DNA from: Chrysogorgia sp. JL179-B06
Lineage: Eukaryota > Cnidaria > Anthozoa > Scleralcyonacea > Chrysogorgiidae
DNA: 64,000 nucleotides
Assembly: GCA_035772405.1 (NCBI GenBank)
Contig: JAYKKM010000374.1
Span: forward strand, 1,208,501-1,272,500
Reading direction: 5' to 3'
This document shows positions 1-10,612 of the stretch, piece after piece. Numbering within the stretch: position 1 is the stretch's first letter; each line of letters begins with the position of its first letter. The translations under genes and the position numbers were made by a program. A model generated the notes under the pieces. The model was given only the letters and a program-made list of their open reading frames with translations. It had not been told where the DNA came from and did not search any database.

Positions 1-270
1 TAGGATCCTCAGTTGATCCCTTAGTAATGACGGACTTCCGGCTTCATTTTCTGAACAATAGTTGCTCGATCCAGTCTTCTTTCGAGATCAGTGGGACGCG
101 GACGTCGTTAAAACAGAATCTTTATACGAAACAAAAAGAATAATTTTTATTCCCTGCATTATGTGTAATCTCAACGCCGTCCTCGTTCTGTTTACAACGC
201 CACTGAGAGCATTTTCACGTCTTTAGGACGACGGTAACTCACGGAGAGACGAAGCTGTTTCTTAAGACTG
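1..270. repeat. Dispersed repeat with inverted partner at 5670-5810
   Basis: Bases about 115-260 reappear inverted at 5680-5800, including AACGCCGTCCTCGTTCTG. The first 90 bases also resemble 13745-13830 (CCGGCTTCA... and GATCAGTGG), inside the Mutator-like element. Probably ends of related MITEs; limits not defined because the window begins inside it. Confidence 0.5.
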
Positions 271-638
271 ACTTCATAAACACAGACACTACAATCGTTT
301 AGAAATATTAAAGAGCGTTTTGGAGATCATAAAACAAGCTTTGAGTGTCAAATACGCTAGTCAATAGACCGTGGTTTCATTCAAATGATTAAAATTTATA
401 TTTCTTTCACTGCCGTCGCCGTCCTAGGTTGCCGTCGTAGATCTTACGGTGGCCTATACTACTTTCGAATATCATATTTTGAGATATTGTTCTTAAGAAA
501 TAGAAAACAATTTCCGTGTTTTTTCAAACAGTTTTAGTAGACACTGACCATTGTCCATTACAAATGCTGCATTCTGATTGGCTACTCAACCGTTGTCTAT
601 TCGTGATAGACCATGATGGAGAAATGCGCTCAAAAACA

Positions 639-725
639 ATGGCAGAAAACTCTCGTTTTGGGGAGGTTTCAGATGAGTTTTTGGATAATTTTTTGGAGAA
701 TGCACAATTTGTAATAGTCCACTAA
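639..725 (+). pseudogene. Crypton/KIAA1958-like N-terminal fragment
   Basis: Reads MAENSRFGEVSDEFLDNFLE then NA before losing similarity and stopping. The pattern F-x-x-(V/I)-(S/T)-(D/E)-E-x(5)-L-x-x-(N) is how the N-terminal region of Crypton-derived tyrosine recombinase relatives starts. The lysine-rich part that should follow is absent. Short and weak alone; 4770-4907 is a better example of the same motif. Confidence 0.4.
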
Positions 726-1345
726 TTTGTTTCTACTAAAACAATTAGACAACTCGTCCACATTGTCTATTTAACAATTAGTCACTGAAGTCGAGGTGAG
801 TAGGTGACTATCGTTGAATATAACGATAACGATAATCACCGAGACTGAGGTGACTAATTGTTTTAGTATAATTTCAAGCTTGAACTGAATATTCAATTGA
901 GAAGTTTTAAACAGACAGTTTGAACTGTGTTATGCTCGATGTTTTCTCACGCTTGACAGCTTTCAAAAACACATTATAACGATCAAAACGGACGTAAAAA
1001 TATAAATAATTATACGATAAACAACTTCCTTACCGTTAGACAGTTCTATCTTGAGAGAAATCTGATATATACAATGTCTTTATGCTAAGTTTTTGAGCCT
1101 TTTCGACGATTTTTTAGTTATAATAATATAGTCGCCATTTTGGAATATAATTCGTCATGTTTTAGAAACCATACATCAAAATAATGATTCCGAGAGGGGA
1201 CTGGAACGAATACACATAGTCTGGTTATAAAAAACACTTTTTCAAGTATGATTTCTAGTAAAGTGTTAGTCAGCCAATCAGAGCTCGTTTAAGCTCAGAA
1301 ATTTATATCGCTCACAGACAATGAGGACGAGTTGTCTAATTGTTA
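726..1345. other. AT-rich stretch without recognised features
   Basis: Short inverted words occur (for example near 780-860), but no reading frame, tandem array or terminal repeat was recognised up to the foldback element. Confidence 0.5.
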
Positions 1346-1353
1346 AATCAGCC
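1346..1353. repeat. Target-site duplication, left copy
   Basis: AATCAGCC, repeated at 3990-3997 on the other side of the foldback element. Eight base pairs is the hAT hallmark. Its last C may also be the first base of the CAGGG terminus. Confidence 0.75.
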
Positions 1354-1869
1354 AGGGCGCTATAAAACACGGGCGTGGAAACGGCCTATAAGCGCGTGAT
1401 CCATGTGTGATGCGGCGGACTGGCGCGAGCGTGCTGTAGAACAAAAAAAATTATAAACAATGGCCGAAAAATATATACGAGTGCCCGAAAAATATGGCAA
1501 TACTAAGGTAGTGTGTTAACAAAATCAATGTTTTCTTGAAGTTAACAATACGAAGCTTTCTTCAACTTTAGATTTACCTCGTTACCTTTTCAATAAATCT
1601 ACTTGGAAAGCTAAAATTTCAATGGTTGATCGCTGTTCTTTTCAAAATTCAGGACGTTTTATCAAGCATTGACGCTTTGAATTGACGATTACTACTCCAC
1701 TAGGTAACCAAAAGTTAATTTGACCACATCAAACGCTTGGTAATTTTATAAGCTTTACAATGTATACTGTGAGGAGACCGGCTTTTACCGGCTTTTTTAT
1801 ATTTTGTGTTTTCGTTGATCCGAGATCGATCTAACTCAATAGTGTGAACGGCCCCGTAGTCAGAAACAC

Positions 1870-2632
1870 TGGAACCGCGGAAAAATTATATTTTCTTTCT
1901 TTTCTTCTTCCCTAGTACTTAAATGGTGTTTTGAATACACCAATCTCTTTCCCAAGTTATCAGCTTTCGAAAGGATGCTGTGAGAAAACCGGCTTTTTTA
2001 ACATTTTCTATTTTTAAAGCCTTGTTTTGGACCCCGTTCGTAGACAAAAACAATGCCATATTAGCAACCGCGGAAAAATTAGGTTTTTCTTGTTTTTTTC
2101 TGCACTAGGTACTCAAAGTTTATTTTGAATACACCAATCTCTTGCCCAAGTGATCAGCTTTCGAGTGGATACTGTGAGAAAACCGGCTTTTTTGATATTT
2201 TGTATTTTTAAAGCCTTGTTTTCGACCAGTTCGTAGACAAAATCTTGTGCAGTTGTACTGTTGTAAATGTAATAAGAACCGCGGAAAAATTAGGTTTTTC
2301 TTGTTTTTTTCTGCACTAGGTACTTAAAGTTTATTTTGAATACACCAATCTCTTGCCCAAGTGATCAGCTTTCGAGTGGATACTGTGAGAAAACCGGCTT
2401 TTTTGATATTTTGTATTTTTAAAGCCTTGTTTTCGACCAGTTCGTAGACAAAATCTTGTGCAGTTGTACTGTTGTAAATGTAGTAGGAACCGCGGAAAAA
2501 TTAGATTTTTCTTGTTTTTTTCTGCACTAGGTACTTAAAATCTATTTTGAATACATCAATCTCTTGCCCAAGTGATCAGCTTTCGAGTGGATACTATGAA
2601 AAAACCGGCTTTTTTAATATTTTCTATTTTTA
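1870..2632 (+). repeat. Four tandem units of about 193-212 bp in the left arm
   Basis: Units start at the CCGCGG box (1875, 2068, 2279, 2490) and share GTGATCAGCTTTCGAGTGGA, AAAACCGGCTTTTTT and TTTTTAAAGCCTTGTTTT. The outermost unit is the most diverged. The same units appear inverted at about 2712-3470. Confidence 0.85.
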
Positions 2633-2711
2633 AAACAATACCTTGTGCAGTTGTACAATCGAAAGACTCGAAATAGACAAGATTTGGAACCGTGAGTCGA
2701 AAACCATACAC

Positions 2712-3470
2712 AAAATATCAAAAAAGCCGGTTTTCTCACAGTATCCACTCGAAAGCTGATCACTTGGGCAAGAGATTGATGTATTCAAAATAGATTTTAA
2801 GTACCTAGTGCAGAAAAAAACAAGAAAAATCTAATTTTTCCGCGGTTCCTACTACATTTACAACAGACAACAGTACAACTGCACAAGATTTTGTCTACGA
2901 ACTGGTCGAAAACAAGGCTTTAAAAATACAAAATATCAAAAAAGCCGGTTTTCTCACAGTATCCACTCGAAAGCTGATCACTTGGGCAAGAGATTGGTGT
3001 ATTCAAAATAAACTTTAAGTACCTAGTGCAGAAAAAAACAAGAAAAACCTAATTTTTCCGCGGTTCTTATTACATTTACAACAGTACAACTGCACAAGAT
3101 TTTGTCTACGAACTGGTCGAAAACAAGGCTTTAAAAATACAAAATATCAAAAAAGCCGGTTTTCTCACAGTATCCACTCGAAAGCTGATCACTTGGGCAA
3201 GAGATTGGTGTATTCAAAATAAACTTTGAGTACCTAGTGCAGAAAAAAACAAGAAAAACCTAATTTTTCCGCGGTTGCTAATATGGCATTGTTTTTGTCT
3301 ACGAACGGGGTCCAAAACAAGGCTTTAAAAATAGAAAATGTTAAAAAAGCCGGTTTTCTCACAGCATCCTTTCGAAAGCTGATAACTTGGGAAAGAGATT
3401 GGTGTATTCAAAACACCATTTAAGTACTAGGGAAGAAGAAAAGAAAGAAAATATAATTTTTCCGCGGTTC
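2712..3470 (-). repeat. Mirror array in the right arm
   Basis: Reverse complement of the left-arm tandem units, same order outward from the centre. One 7-bp insertion near 2865-2872 (ACAGACA) is the only size difference noticed. Confidence 0.85.
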
Positions 3471-3997
3471 CAGTGTTTCTGACTACGGGGCCGTTCACAC
3501 TATTGAGTTAGATCGATCTCGGATCAACGAAAACACAAAATATAAAAAAGCCGGTAAAAGCCGGTCTCCTCACAGTATACATTGTAAAGCTTATAAAATT
3601 ACCAAGCGTTTGATGTGGTCAAATTAACTTTTGGTTACCTAGTGGAGTAGTAATCGTCAATTCAAAGCGTCAATGCTTGATAAAACGTCCTGAATTTTGA
3701 AAAGAACAGCGATCAACCATTGAAATTTTAGCTTTCCAAGTAGATTTATTGAAAAGGTAACGAGGTAAATCTAAAGTTGAAGAAAGCTTCGTATTGTTAA
3801 CTTCAAGAAAACATTGATTTTGTTAACACACTACCTTAGTATTGCCATATTTTTCGGGCACTCGTATATATTTTTCGGCCATTGTTTATAATTTTTTTTG
3901 TTCTACAGCACGCTCGCGCCAGTCCGCCGCATCACACATGGATCACGCGCTTATAGGCCGTTTCCACGCCCGTGTTTTATAGCGCCCTGAATCAGCC

Positions 3998-4646
3998 AAT
4001 CAGCGCGCGCGTTTTTAATTTGTTATTTTATCATTGTCGATAGATATCGTGTAGCGGCAAGAGACGCGATAATCTCTGTCTCGTTTTTTGAAAACGATTA
4101 GATTCGTTGTCAATTTCTGGGGTAATATAATAGTTAAATAAGCTACCGGTAATTATTTATGGCCAGGGTGGGCGCCGAAGAGAAAATGGTTGGGTAACTG
4201 AAATTCTAAGACCTAAATGGTTGAGTAAACAAAATCACTTCTCTGAAGGTTGGGCAGCAAAATTTTCATAATTATATTTACATAATTGAAAATTGGAATC
4301 TCATCATCAGTTCTCCTTAGTCATCATTGCAAATTAGCTTTTGTTATTGTATTCCTCTCCTTGTTTTCCTTGGATTCCTGCTCTGTATTGATAGGGAGAT
4401 AATAATCTGAAAGTTACAGGATCTGTCTGTACAGTAAAACCCCGCTAACAAGAACCTACCATAATTGCAGGCTGAAATTAAGAATTTGTTTATATAAGAA
4501 CATATGAAGAATATAAGAACCTATCCCAGGCTGATTGGGTAAAATGTAGGTTCTTGTTAGTGGGTTTTTAATATCTATTTGGATTTGTTATTAAAACTTG
4601 TATCGACAATATTCTGGGAATTGGGCTTTATCTAAATTTTTTCTTC
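3998..4646. other. Intergenic sequence, nothing recognised
   Basis: AT-rich. A short direct motif (GAACCTA...) and a mild inverted pair around 4440-4570 (AACCCCGCTAACAAGAACC against TTCTTGTTAGTGGGTTTTT) suggest a small MITE of about 130 bp at 4436-4569. Confidence 0.45.
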
Positions 4647-4769
4647 TTGGGTTGGGCAAAAGATTTTCTTTACCCAGAAATGGTTGGCGCGGTTAAATTT
4701 CTGATCTTAATTTGGTTGGGTAAAATTATTTTCAGCACCAAATCTATTTATCTTCGGCCCACCCCGACC

Positions 4770-4907
4770 ATGAATAATGACCGATGCCTAATGGCTGCCC
4801 AATTCGCCAAAATTTCAGACGAAGAAATTAATGAACTAAAACAAAATTCTATTCCTAGGAAAACCAAAGAATCTTCAAAATATGGTGTAAAACTCTTTCT
4901 ATTAAAG
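4770..4907 (+). pseudogene. First exon of a Crypton/KIAA1958-like recombinase, orphan
   Basis: Reads MAAQFAKISDEEINELKQNS, then IPRKTKESSKYGVKLFLLK, and ends at a consensus donor AAG|GTGAGT. The order (ISDEEI, then a T-K-x-S-x-K-Y-x-V/x-x-F helix) is that of the N-terminal SAM-like region in Crypton-type tyrosine recombinases and domesticated KIAA1958-like proteins. No following exon was found, because repeats begin within 200 bp. Mobile-element relic or 5' exon of a gene; the former is more likely. Confidence 0.5.
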
Positions 4908-5089
4908 GTGAGTAGGCTTAAGTTTGGAGACATTTTATTTAACTCTTTCCTGTCCGGCTGAAAAACATCCAAAAAACATCCACCTCTTTGTTCTATTGAT
5001 ATCTCTGGAAATATCCATAACTGTTGCGAAATCTATACATTTTCTGAAAGCCCAATAAACCGGCTGTCCCAATAAAAGACGAAATTAGG

Positions 5090-5460
5090 TCAGTACTGCC
5101 GAAATAGTGAAATAGTTAGACTTGCTTCAAGTCTGCCTCTTTGATTGTTTTGGGTTTGTTTAAAGACGGGTTTGTTTCGAGAAGACGGGTTTGTTTCGAG
5201 AGTTGTTTGGTTTCAAAGACGAGTTTGTTCAGTCGAGAAGACGGGTTGTATTCTCGAAACAAACCCGTCTTTAAACAAACCCGAAACAATCAAGAGGCAG
5301 ATTTGGAGCAAGTCTATGAAATAGTGTGGAAGTTGTCTAACGTTTCGAGCGAAGGCCCTTCGTCAGATAGTGAAACGTAAACTGAAATAATAACTGAACT
5401 GAGTGATTATTTCACTTTACGTTTCACTCTCTGACACGGACGGGCCTTCGCTCGGGGCCG
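5090..5460. repeat. Palindromic MITE pair
   Basis: 5118-5318 is a palindrome: AGACTTGCTTCAAGTCTGCC at one end and GAGGCAGATTTGGAGCAAGT at the other, enclosing AAACAAACCCGTCT words. The adjacent 5330-5450 segment is a second inverted pair built on CTGACGAAGGGCC...GCTCGAAACGTT. Related copies: 27175-27265 and 46600-46630 for the first, 60475-60575 and 60915-61025 for the second. Confidence 0.6.
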
Positions 5461-5469
5461 CGGCATCTC

Positions 5470-5990
5470 GACGACGCGGCCCTCAAAACGTTAACAAGTA
5501 GTGTGAAGTTAAGCATTTGAAAAGAAGCCATGGTAACTACCGTATTTGAAGAAGCCATGATAACTACCGTATTTGATGTTTGAATCTTGTTTAATGACAA
5601 CCGAAACGCTCTAGTTCTGCTATACTGAAAACTATTGTAGTGTTTGAGCTGAAGTCAACATTAAGGAACAGCTCTCACCTCTCAGCGAGTTCACGTCGTC
5701 CTGAAGACGTGAAAATGCTCAGAGTTGCGTTGTAAACAGAACGAGGACGGCGTTGAGAATATTCTTGGGACTACAAATTATTCATTCTCTTTGTTTCGCA
5801 TGAAGAATTATTTTGTTTTGGAGGCCGCGTTGTCGAGGTTGCCGCGTCGCGGTAAATCTTAAAGTCCCTATTACACAACTTACACTGTTACGCTATTTCG
5901 CAGTTCACCAATCTTTTTACTGAGATATTTGATTTGTATTTCTACACTGCTTACGCAGCACAACACGTTTTATCACTTATTTAAAAGCAT
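5470..5990. other. Repeat debris
   Basis: 5670-5810 is the inverted partner of 115-260. 5880-5955 resembles 61065-61110 (TTTGATTTGTATTTCTACAC), an end of an interspersed element also seen at 60420. No gene recognised. Confidence 0.5.
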
Positions 5991-6044
5991 GTATGACTAG
6001 TAAGTGACTTTACGAATATGCAATGCGCATATCTATAATAGTTT

Positions 6045-6175
6045 CAGTCGGCAAATATATTTTGTCAGTCGACAAATATATCAGTTGTCAGTCCACAAAT
6101 TATATATTTTGTTAGTCGACAAATATATTTTTAAGTCGAAAAATATATTTTGTCAGTCCACAATATATGTTGAAA
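6045..6175 (+). repeat. AT-rich minisatellite, about 20-25-bp units
   Basis: Irregular copies of GTCAGTCGACAAATATATTT. About five or six units with indels. Confidence 0.6.
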
Positions 6176-6499
6176 CCTCGCAGCATACGTTGTTGCGATT
6201 GATATTTCGAAATCCCGAATAACGTCGTTTGCCTTTTGGAAAGTATCTACATATACGTTGTGACTATCGATGACAAAATCAAATTTACTGGTCTAGGATT
6301 GAGAGTTTGTCATGTATTCTTGATTGTTTTTTTTCAATGAATACATGACAAAAAAAAAATCAGGTAAAGATACTAAATATTTACATATTTTGAAATAATG
6401 TGTGGTACGAACATGTCACCGCTGGGTTAGTGGTGTTGGCGGGCTCAACATGGTTCTGGCGAGCACCTTCTGGGGGGTACGGGGGTATTCTCTTCAGGA

Positions 6500-6912
6500 A
6501 ATTTTTATCATTTATAGACCCGGAGCGAGGGAATTCGACGAAATATTACCCCGAGGGATGGAGGGATATATCATCCCAAGGGGTAATATTTCGACGAATT
6601 CCCCGAGCGGAGGGTCTATAAATGATATATTATACCGAAACAATCTTGAATGCTGTCTTGAAACGTGTTGTTGTTCCTCCATTGTTTACAGGCTCGTCTT
6701 GGTTTACGCGCGAGTACTGGGTACGAGCGGGGTATTCGAACTCGAATTCCCCGCTCATCAGCGGGTAATTCGAACTCGAATTCCCCGCTGATGACGTCGT
6801 CAGCGGGGAATTCGAGGTTAAAGCGGGGAATTCGAGTTTAAATTGACTGGTCACGTGGTACAAATCTAGCTCTTTGATTGGACAATTTATAGTTGAGGTA
6901 TAATATTGCATA
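6500..6912 (+). mobile_element. Interspersed element with CCGAGG hairpin (copy 1)
   Basis: Nearly the same sequence lies inverted at 37340-37745. It contains a foldback around TAATATTTCGACGAATTCCC, several GAATTCCCCGCT words and ends near GAGGTATAATATTGCAT. No coding capacity seen. The 37-kb copy carries a longer hairpin loop. Confidence 0.65.
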
Positions 6913-6934
6913 TTATTTGCATAAATCTGCAATG

Positions 6935-7205
6935 GGTTGACCGCAAGCTTGTTGGTATTTGGTAATCGTTGTGATAGTCGTTATATCAACAATGGTCTAG
7001 TGGTTACCACACATGTTTATGAGCTGGGAGACACAGGTTCAAATAATTGTGGAGAAAGTGCTGCCTTTGCAATAATACCAGCAAATGGTAAGACTTTCGG
7101 GTCTTCTCGGATAACGACCTTAAATCGTAGGCCCTTGGAACCCCTGTAATTGGGCTTCTAGTCTGTTGGGGTATTCCGTTCACCTAAGAGTGATAAATCA
7201 ATAAA
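6935..7205 (+). mobile_element. tRNA-derived SINE, family B
   Basis: A-box-like TGGTCTAGTGGTTA and B-box-like GGTTCAAAT, followed by a body found again at 30600-30905 and, reverse strand, 47110-47283: AGTGCTGCCTTTGCAATAAT, CGACCTTAAATCGTAGGCCC, then TTCCGTTCACCTAAGAGT at the 3' end. The A/B spacing suits a pol III promoter. In this copy the B-box flank is degraded. Confidence 0.75.
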
Positions 7206-8150
7206 CTAAACTAAATTAATCATTTTTGTTTCAATGATGTCCTACGGTTCTACACCTATATCAAATTGCAACAAACTTACTGGCTGTAAGCTTATTAAGC
7301 CTTGACAAAATAAACAGTTTACTAGAAACTGTTAGCAGATTTGCTGTAAACCTGCAGCAAACACATCCTCCAACGAAGCTTGTGTAGCCACTAATAATTA
7401 TTTGGGCATGGCTGCAAGACTAGAATTACTTTTTCAAAGTATCTTTAAGGTGTTCCTCAGTTTTGCATTGCGCACATTTACGGCGCACATCCAACAATCA
7501 GTGTTTTAATGGCCATTATGCAACACTTTCAAATAATTCCGACCATTTTAGGACACTTTGGTGCCAAATCTAACAATGGCCGCTTATGTACTGGTAGGGA
7601 AGAGTTATTAAGGGACTAAATCAATTTGTTTTTTCGAGAACGGTTATACAAGTCTAGCTAGGGCTCTCTGTGCAAGTAGGTTTGTAAACTACTTGATAAT
7701 GCAGGTTTAAGGCCATAGTTCTTAAAGAAGGTCGGTGACCATAATTTTTTCCTTAATAATTCTTTTCTTCTACCACTTTTACTCAGTTTCTACAACTTAC
7801 AATATTTTACATTTTTGATGAATGTTTCCTCAAATAACATGTCAAACAATGTGGGAAACGACTTTTCTTTATCATAATAAACCCTGTTAGCTGTTTCTTT
7901 TTCCCTAAAATACATGTTTTCTTGTATAAAATTACTAGCTGTGAAAAATAAAATAATTATCTTTGTCAAAAGGTTCAACAAAACGTTGTGCAATGCGAGG
8001 TCGGTGACTCCACCTCTTTTTTTTTGGTTTTAATATAAGCATGTGATTGTCAATGAATAACTTCAACAACGGGAAGTTTCAGCAAATTTTCAATTCGGAA
8101 AGAATTACTGAGGAATTACCTTACATAATATTTTAGGTTATAATAGGTTA
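7205..8150 (+). repeat. Dispersed repeat, 1 kb (copy 1)
   Basis: Follows SINE B here and at 30905-31890 in the same order and orientation; the 3' third is also at 39330-39680. Copies differ by substitutions and small indels. No open frame of note. The unit including the SINE is about 1.2 kb. Confidence 0.75.
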
Positions 8151-8221
8151 TGATAAGAGCAACGACGAGACAGTAGGCAAACGGCGAGCGTATCAGTGTT
8201 CAGCAAAATACTGATATTTTG

Positions 8222-9085
8222 TACTTAAGTAAAAGTAAAAAGTAACTCCTCAGAATCTTACTAAAGTAAAAGTAAAAGTGTGGCCTGAAAATCTTACGAA
8301 AGTAAAAGTAAAAGTATGGCCTGAAAATCTTACTTAAAGGGACACTCCGGCCCAAATACATTTGTATTTAGTTCATATGAAAGATCTTACTGACTTTAGA
8401 TTATTTCCAAAGTTTCAGCATTCCTATCAATTTAGTTAAGAAAATGTGGCTAGTTGAAGTTGGAGAGTTTGTCCAATTTCGACGCCATTTTGTTTCTCAA
8501 ATATGACGTCACTGAGTGACGTGATCTCGTATTATGCCTAAGAAGCTCCTCTACTTTCCTGCATGATGAACTAAATAGTTTATTTCGACTAATTTTCGTC
8601 CAAAGACCATTCACAATAACTATCACTATGTGATCGCCATCAAAACAACTCCACTGACGATAAAGAATCACTCAATGACGTCATATTTTCAAAACCAATA
8701 TGGCATCAAAATCCACAAATTTTCAACTTCAACTAGCAATATCTTCTCAACTAAATTGATAGGAATGCTGAAACTTTGGAAATAAACTAAAGTCAGTAAG
8801 ATCTTAAATATGAACTGCATTTGTATTTGGGCCGGAGTGTCCCTTTAAGTAAAAGTAAAAGTATGGCCTGAAAATTTTACTTAAGTAAAAGTATGGCCTG
8901 AAAATATTACTTAAGTAAAAGTAAAAGTATATATGGCCTGAAAATCTTAGCTTAAGTAAAAGTAAAAGTATGGCCTGAAAATCTTACTTAAGTAAAAGTA
9001 TGGCCTGAAAATCTTACTTAAGTAAAAGTAAAAGTATGGCCTGAAAATCTTACTTAAGTAAAAGTAAAAGTATGGCAAAATATAT
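8222..9085 (+). repeat. Minisatellite, about 35-bp units
   Basis: Units of AAGTATGGCCTGAAAATCTT plus ACTTAAGTAAAAGTAAA. About two units left and six right of an inserted MITE (8338-8844). Confidence 0.8.
8338..8844. mobile_element. TTAA-flanked MITE, 507 bp
   Basis: Inverted termini AGGGACACTCCGGCCCAAAT and its reverse complement, flanked on both sides by TTAA (8334-8337, 8845-8848). The interrupted minisatellite shows that the empty site had one TTAA, so the duplication is real; TTAA is piggyBac-type. A partial relative lies at 38895-39035. Confidence 0.85.
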
Positions 9086-9432
9086 TCCAGAAAAGTACTT
9101 CAGAAACAAACTATATATCGAACCACTAACCAACATGACAAATGACAATTGATAATCTGGTACTGTACTTTAATCTGGGCGCTGTTTGGCGGCGCCAACT
9201 AGCGGATGGAGAGTGGACCGAGTATTTCGCAACTCCGCGTTCCCAATTTCTTTTTTTACTTTGCCGATAAAACAAGTCGTAAGGAAGTAAAAAAGTAATT
9301 ATTTTACAAAAATGTTACTTCGTTACAAGTAAAAAGTATTTGTTGAAAAATATACTTCGTTACAAGTAAATACTGATTTTTTTACTTAAGTAAAGTAACA
9401 AAGTAAATTTACTTCGTTACTGGCGAACACTG

Positions 9433-10400
9433 TATACATAATACATGTGAAAAAATGTCATCGCTAATTGAATACATGTAGAAAAGATGGTACCTATAGC
9501 TCACAATGATCAAAATAATTTGGAAAAACCTACAAACAAAGCGAATGTTTCTCCAAGGACTACATAAACAAAAGGTACGCATAGCGTACATGTATCTGCG
9601 CCATGGGCAAACCCAATCTCGTACCCAGAGCCAAGCATCCCCGGGCACGCGGGAACGATTACAAAATATTTAACCTAATAGTGAACAAGTAAGAGAATAA
9701 TACACCAGATTATTAATGGTATTGGTAATGCACGATTAAAAATTGAAATTTGACAACTGCCAGGCACATGAGATCCACTCACACACAACGTTTGACTTGA
9801 TTTCATAAACAACTCTGTGATTGGTGGCATTTTGAATTTTCATGATGTGGGCATGCAAGATGGCCTTTTCTAGAAATATATACAGGGAGCGTATCAACCT
9901 CTTACCCAGGGCCTTATCTCCGCCTACCCTTGGGAGCGTATGTATATAAAGACACGTGTTCGATATTCTCATGTAATATTTAAGGAATAGAAAACATTTT
10001 CTATGTTTCCGTCGTGTTGCGAAACACAAGTGATTGGTTGAAATGTGGCATTTTAATTTTTTTGTGGCTGAGAACATAGACCAAAAGGGTGAATGTTTTA
10101 TCGCTATTTTGAGTTCTTCCAATGTTCCATGAAACACAGATCCATTTCATTTATAAAATACTGGTAACACTTTGAAAGTAGATGTAATAGATTAAAAATA
10201 TATACCAGTATAAGAAATTATAATAGTGTTTTGTATGAAATAGACTAATAGATCTTATAAACAATAAACAAACTGAAGCAGCTTTGAATTAACACATTTA
10301 ATACGATTCAGAAGCTGTACAAGAACAAATACCCTAACCATAACCATAACCCAAATAAAAACTCTAGTACTTTGAAACTAAAGATTTCAATGATGTAAGA
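9433..10400. other. Repeat debris, no gene
   Basis: 9455-9565 matches 40975-41065 near BHMT exon 2. The rest is AT-rich with short telomere-like words (ACCCTAACCATAACC at 10330). No usable reading frame. Confidence 0.5.
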
Positions 10401-10612
10401 GCCGTTTTCTGGTCCTCCGAAGAGGTTGAATTGTCCTCAAAGAGATTGAATTGTCCTTCGAAGAGGTTGTTTAATCCTCCGAAGAGGTTGAAATGAATGT
10501 TGAATTGCACTCCAAAGAGATTGAATTGTCCTTCAAAGAGGTTGTTTACTTGTTTAGTCCTCCGAAGAGGTTGTTTAATCCTCCGAAGAGGTTGAATTGT
10601 CCTCCGAAGAGG
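10400..10612 (+). repeat. Minisatellite, about 21-24-bp units
   Basis: About nine copies of TCCTCCGAAGAGGTTGAATTG with TTTA/ATTG variants. Confidence 0.75.

Larger units (their letters stand above)
1354..3989. mobile_element. Giant foldback (long inverted-repeat) hAT-type element
   Basis: Two arms of about 1.28 kb (about 1354-2635 and 2708-3989) are reverse complements around a centre near 2671, with a spacer of about 70 bp. The GC-box CCGCGG at 1875, 2068 and 2279 pairs with 3467, 3274 and 3063, each pair summing to 5342, so there is no net indel over most of the arms; a 7-bp slip appears only at the innermost pair (2490/2845). Stretches I compared, such as 1381-1440 with 3903-3962, are identical. 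Ends read CAGGGCGCTATAAAAC; flanks carry an 8-bp duplication. No transposase reading frame, so it is non-autonomous. Confidence 0.88.
8193..9432. mobile_element. hAT-like element with CAGTGTTC ends and internal minisatellite
   Basis: Left end CAGTGTTCAGCAAAATACTG, right end ...GGCGAACACTG. The interior carries the AAGTAAAAGTA minisatellite, and the right end has a TTACTTAAGTAAAGTAAC-type sequence typical of some hAT families. The flanks resemble an unoccupied site at 40553-40600. No clear target duplication remains. Confidence 0.6.

Noticed and set aside
1354..3989. Foldback as an assembly or read artefact
   Set aside because: The ends match a transposon terminus and have a target duplication, and the two outer flanks differ; an artefact would not produce these. 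Long-read confirmation is still worthwhile.
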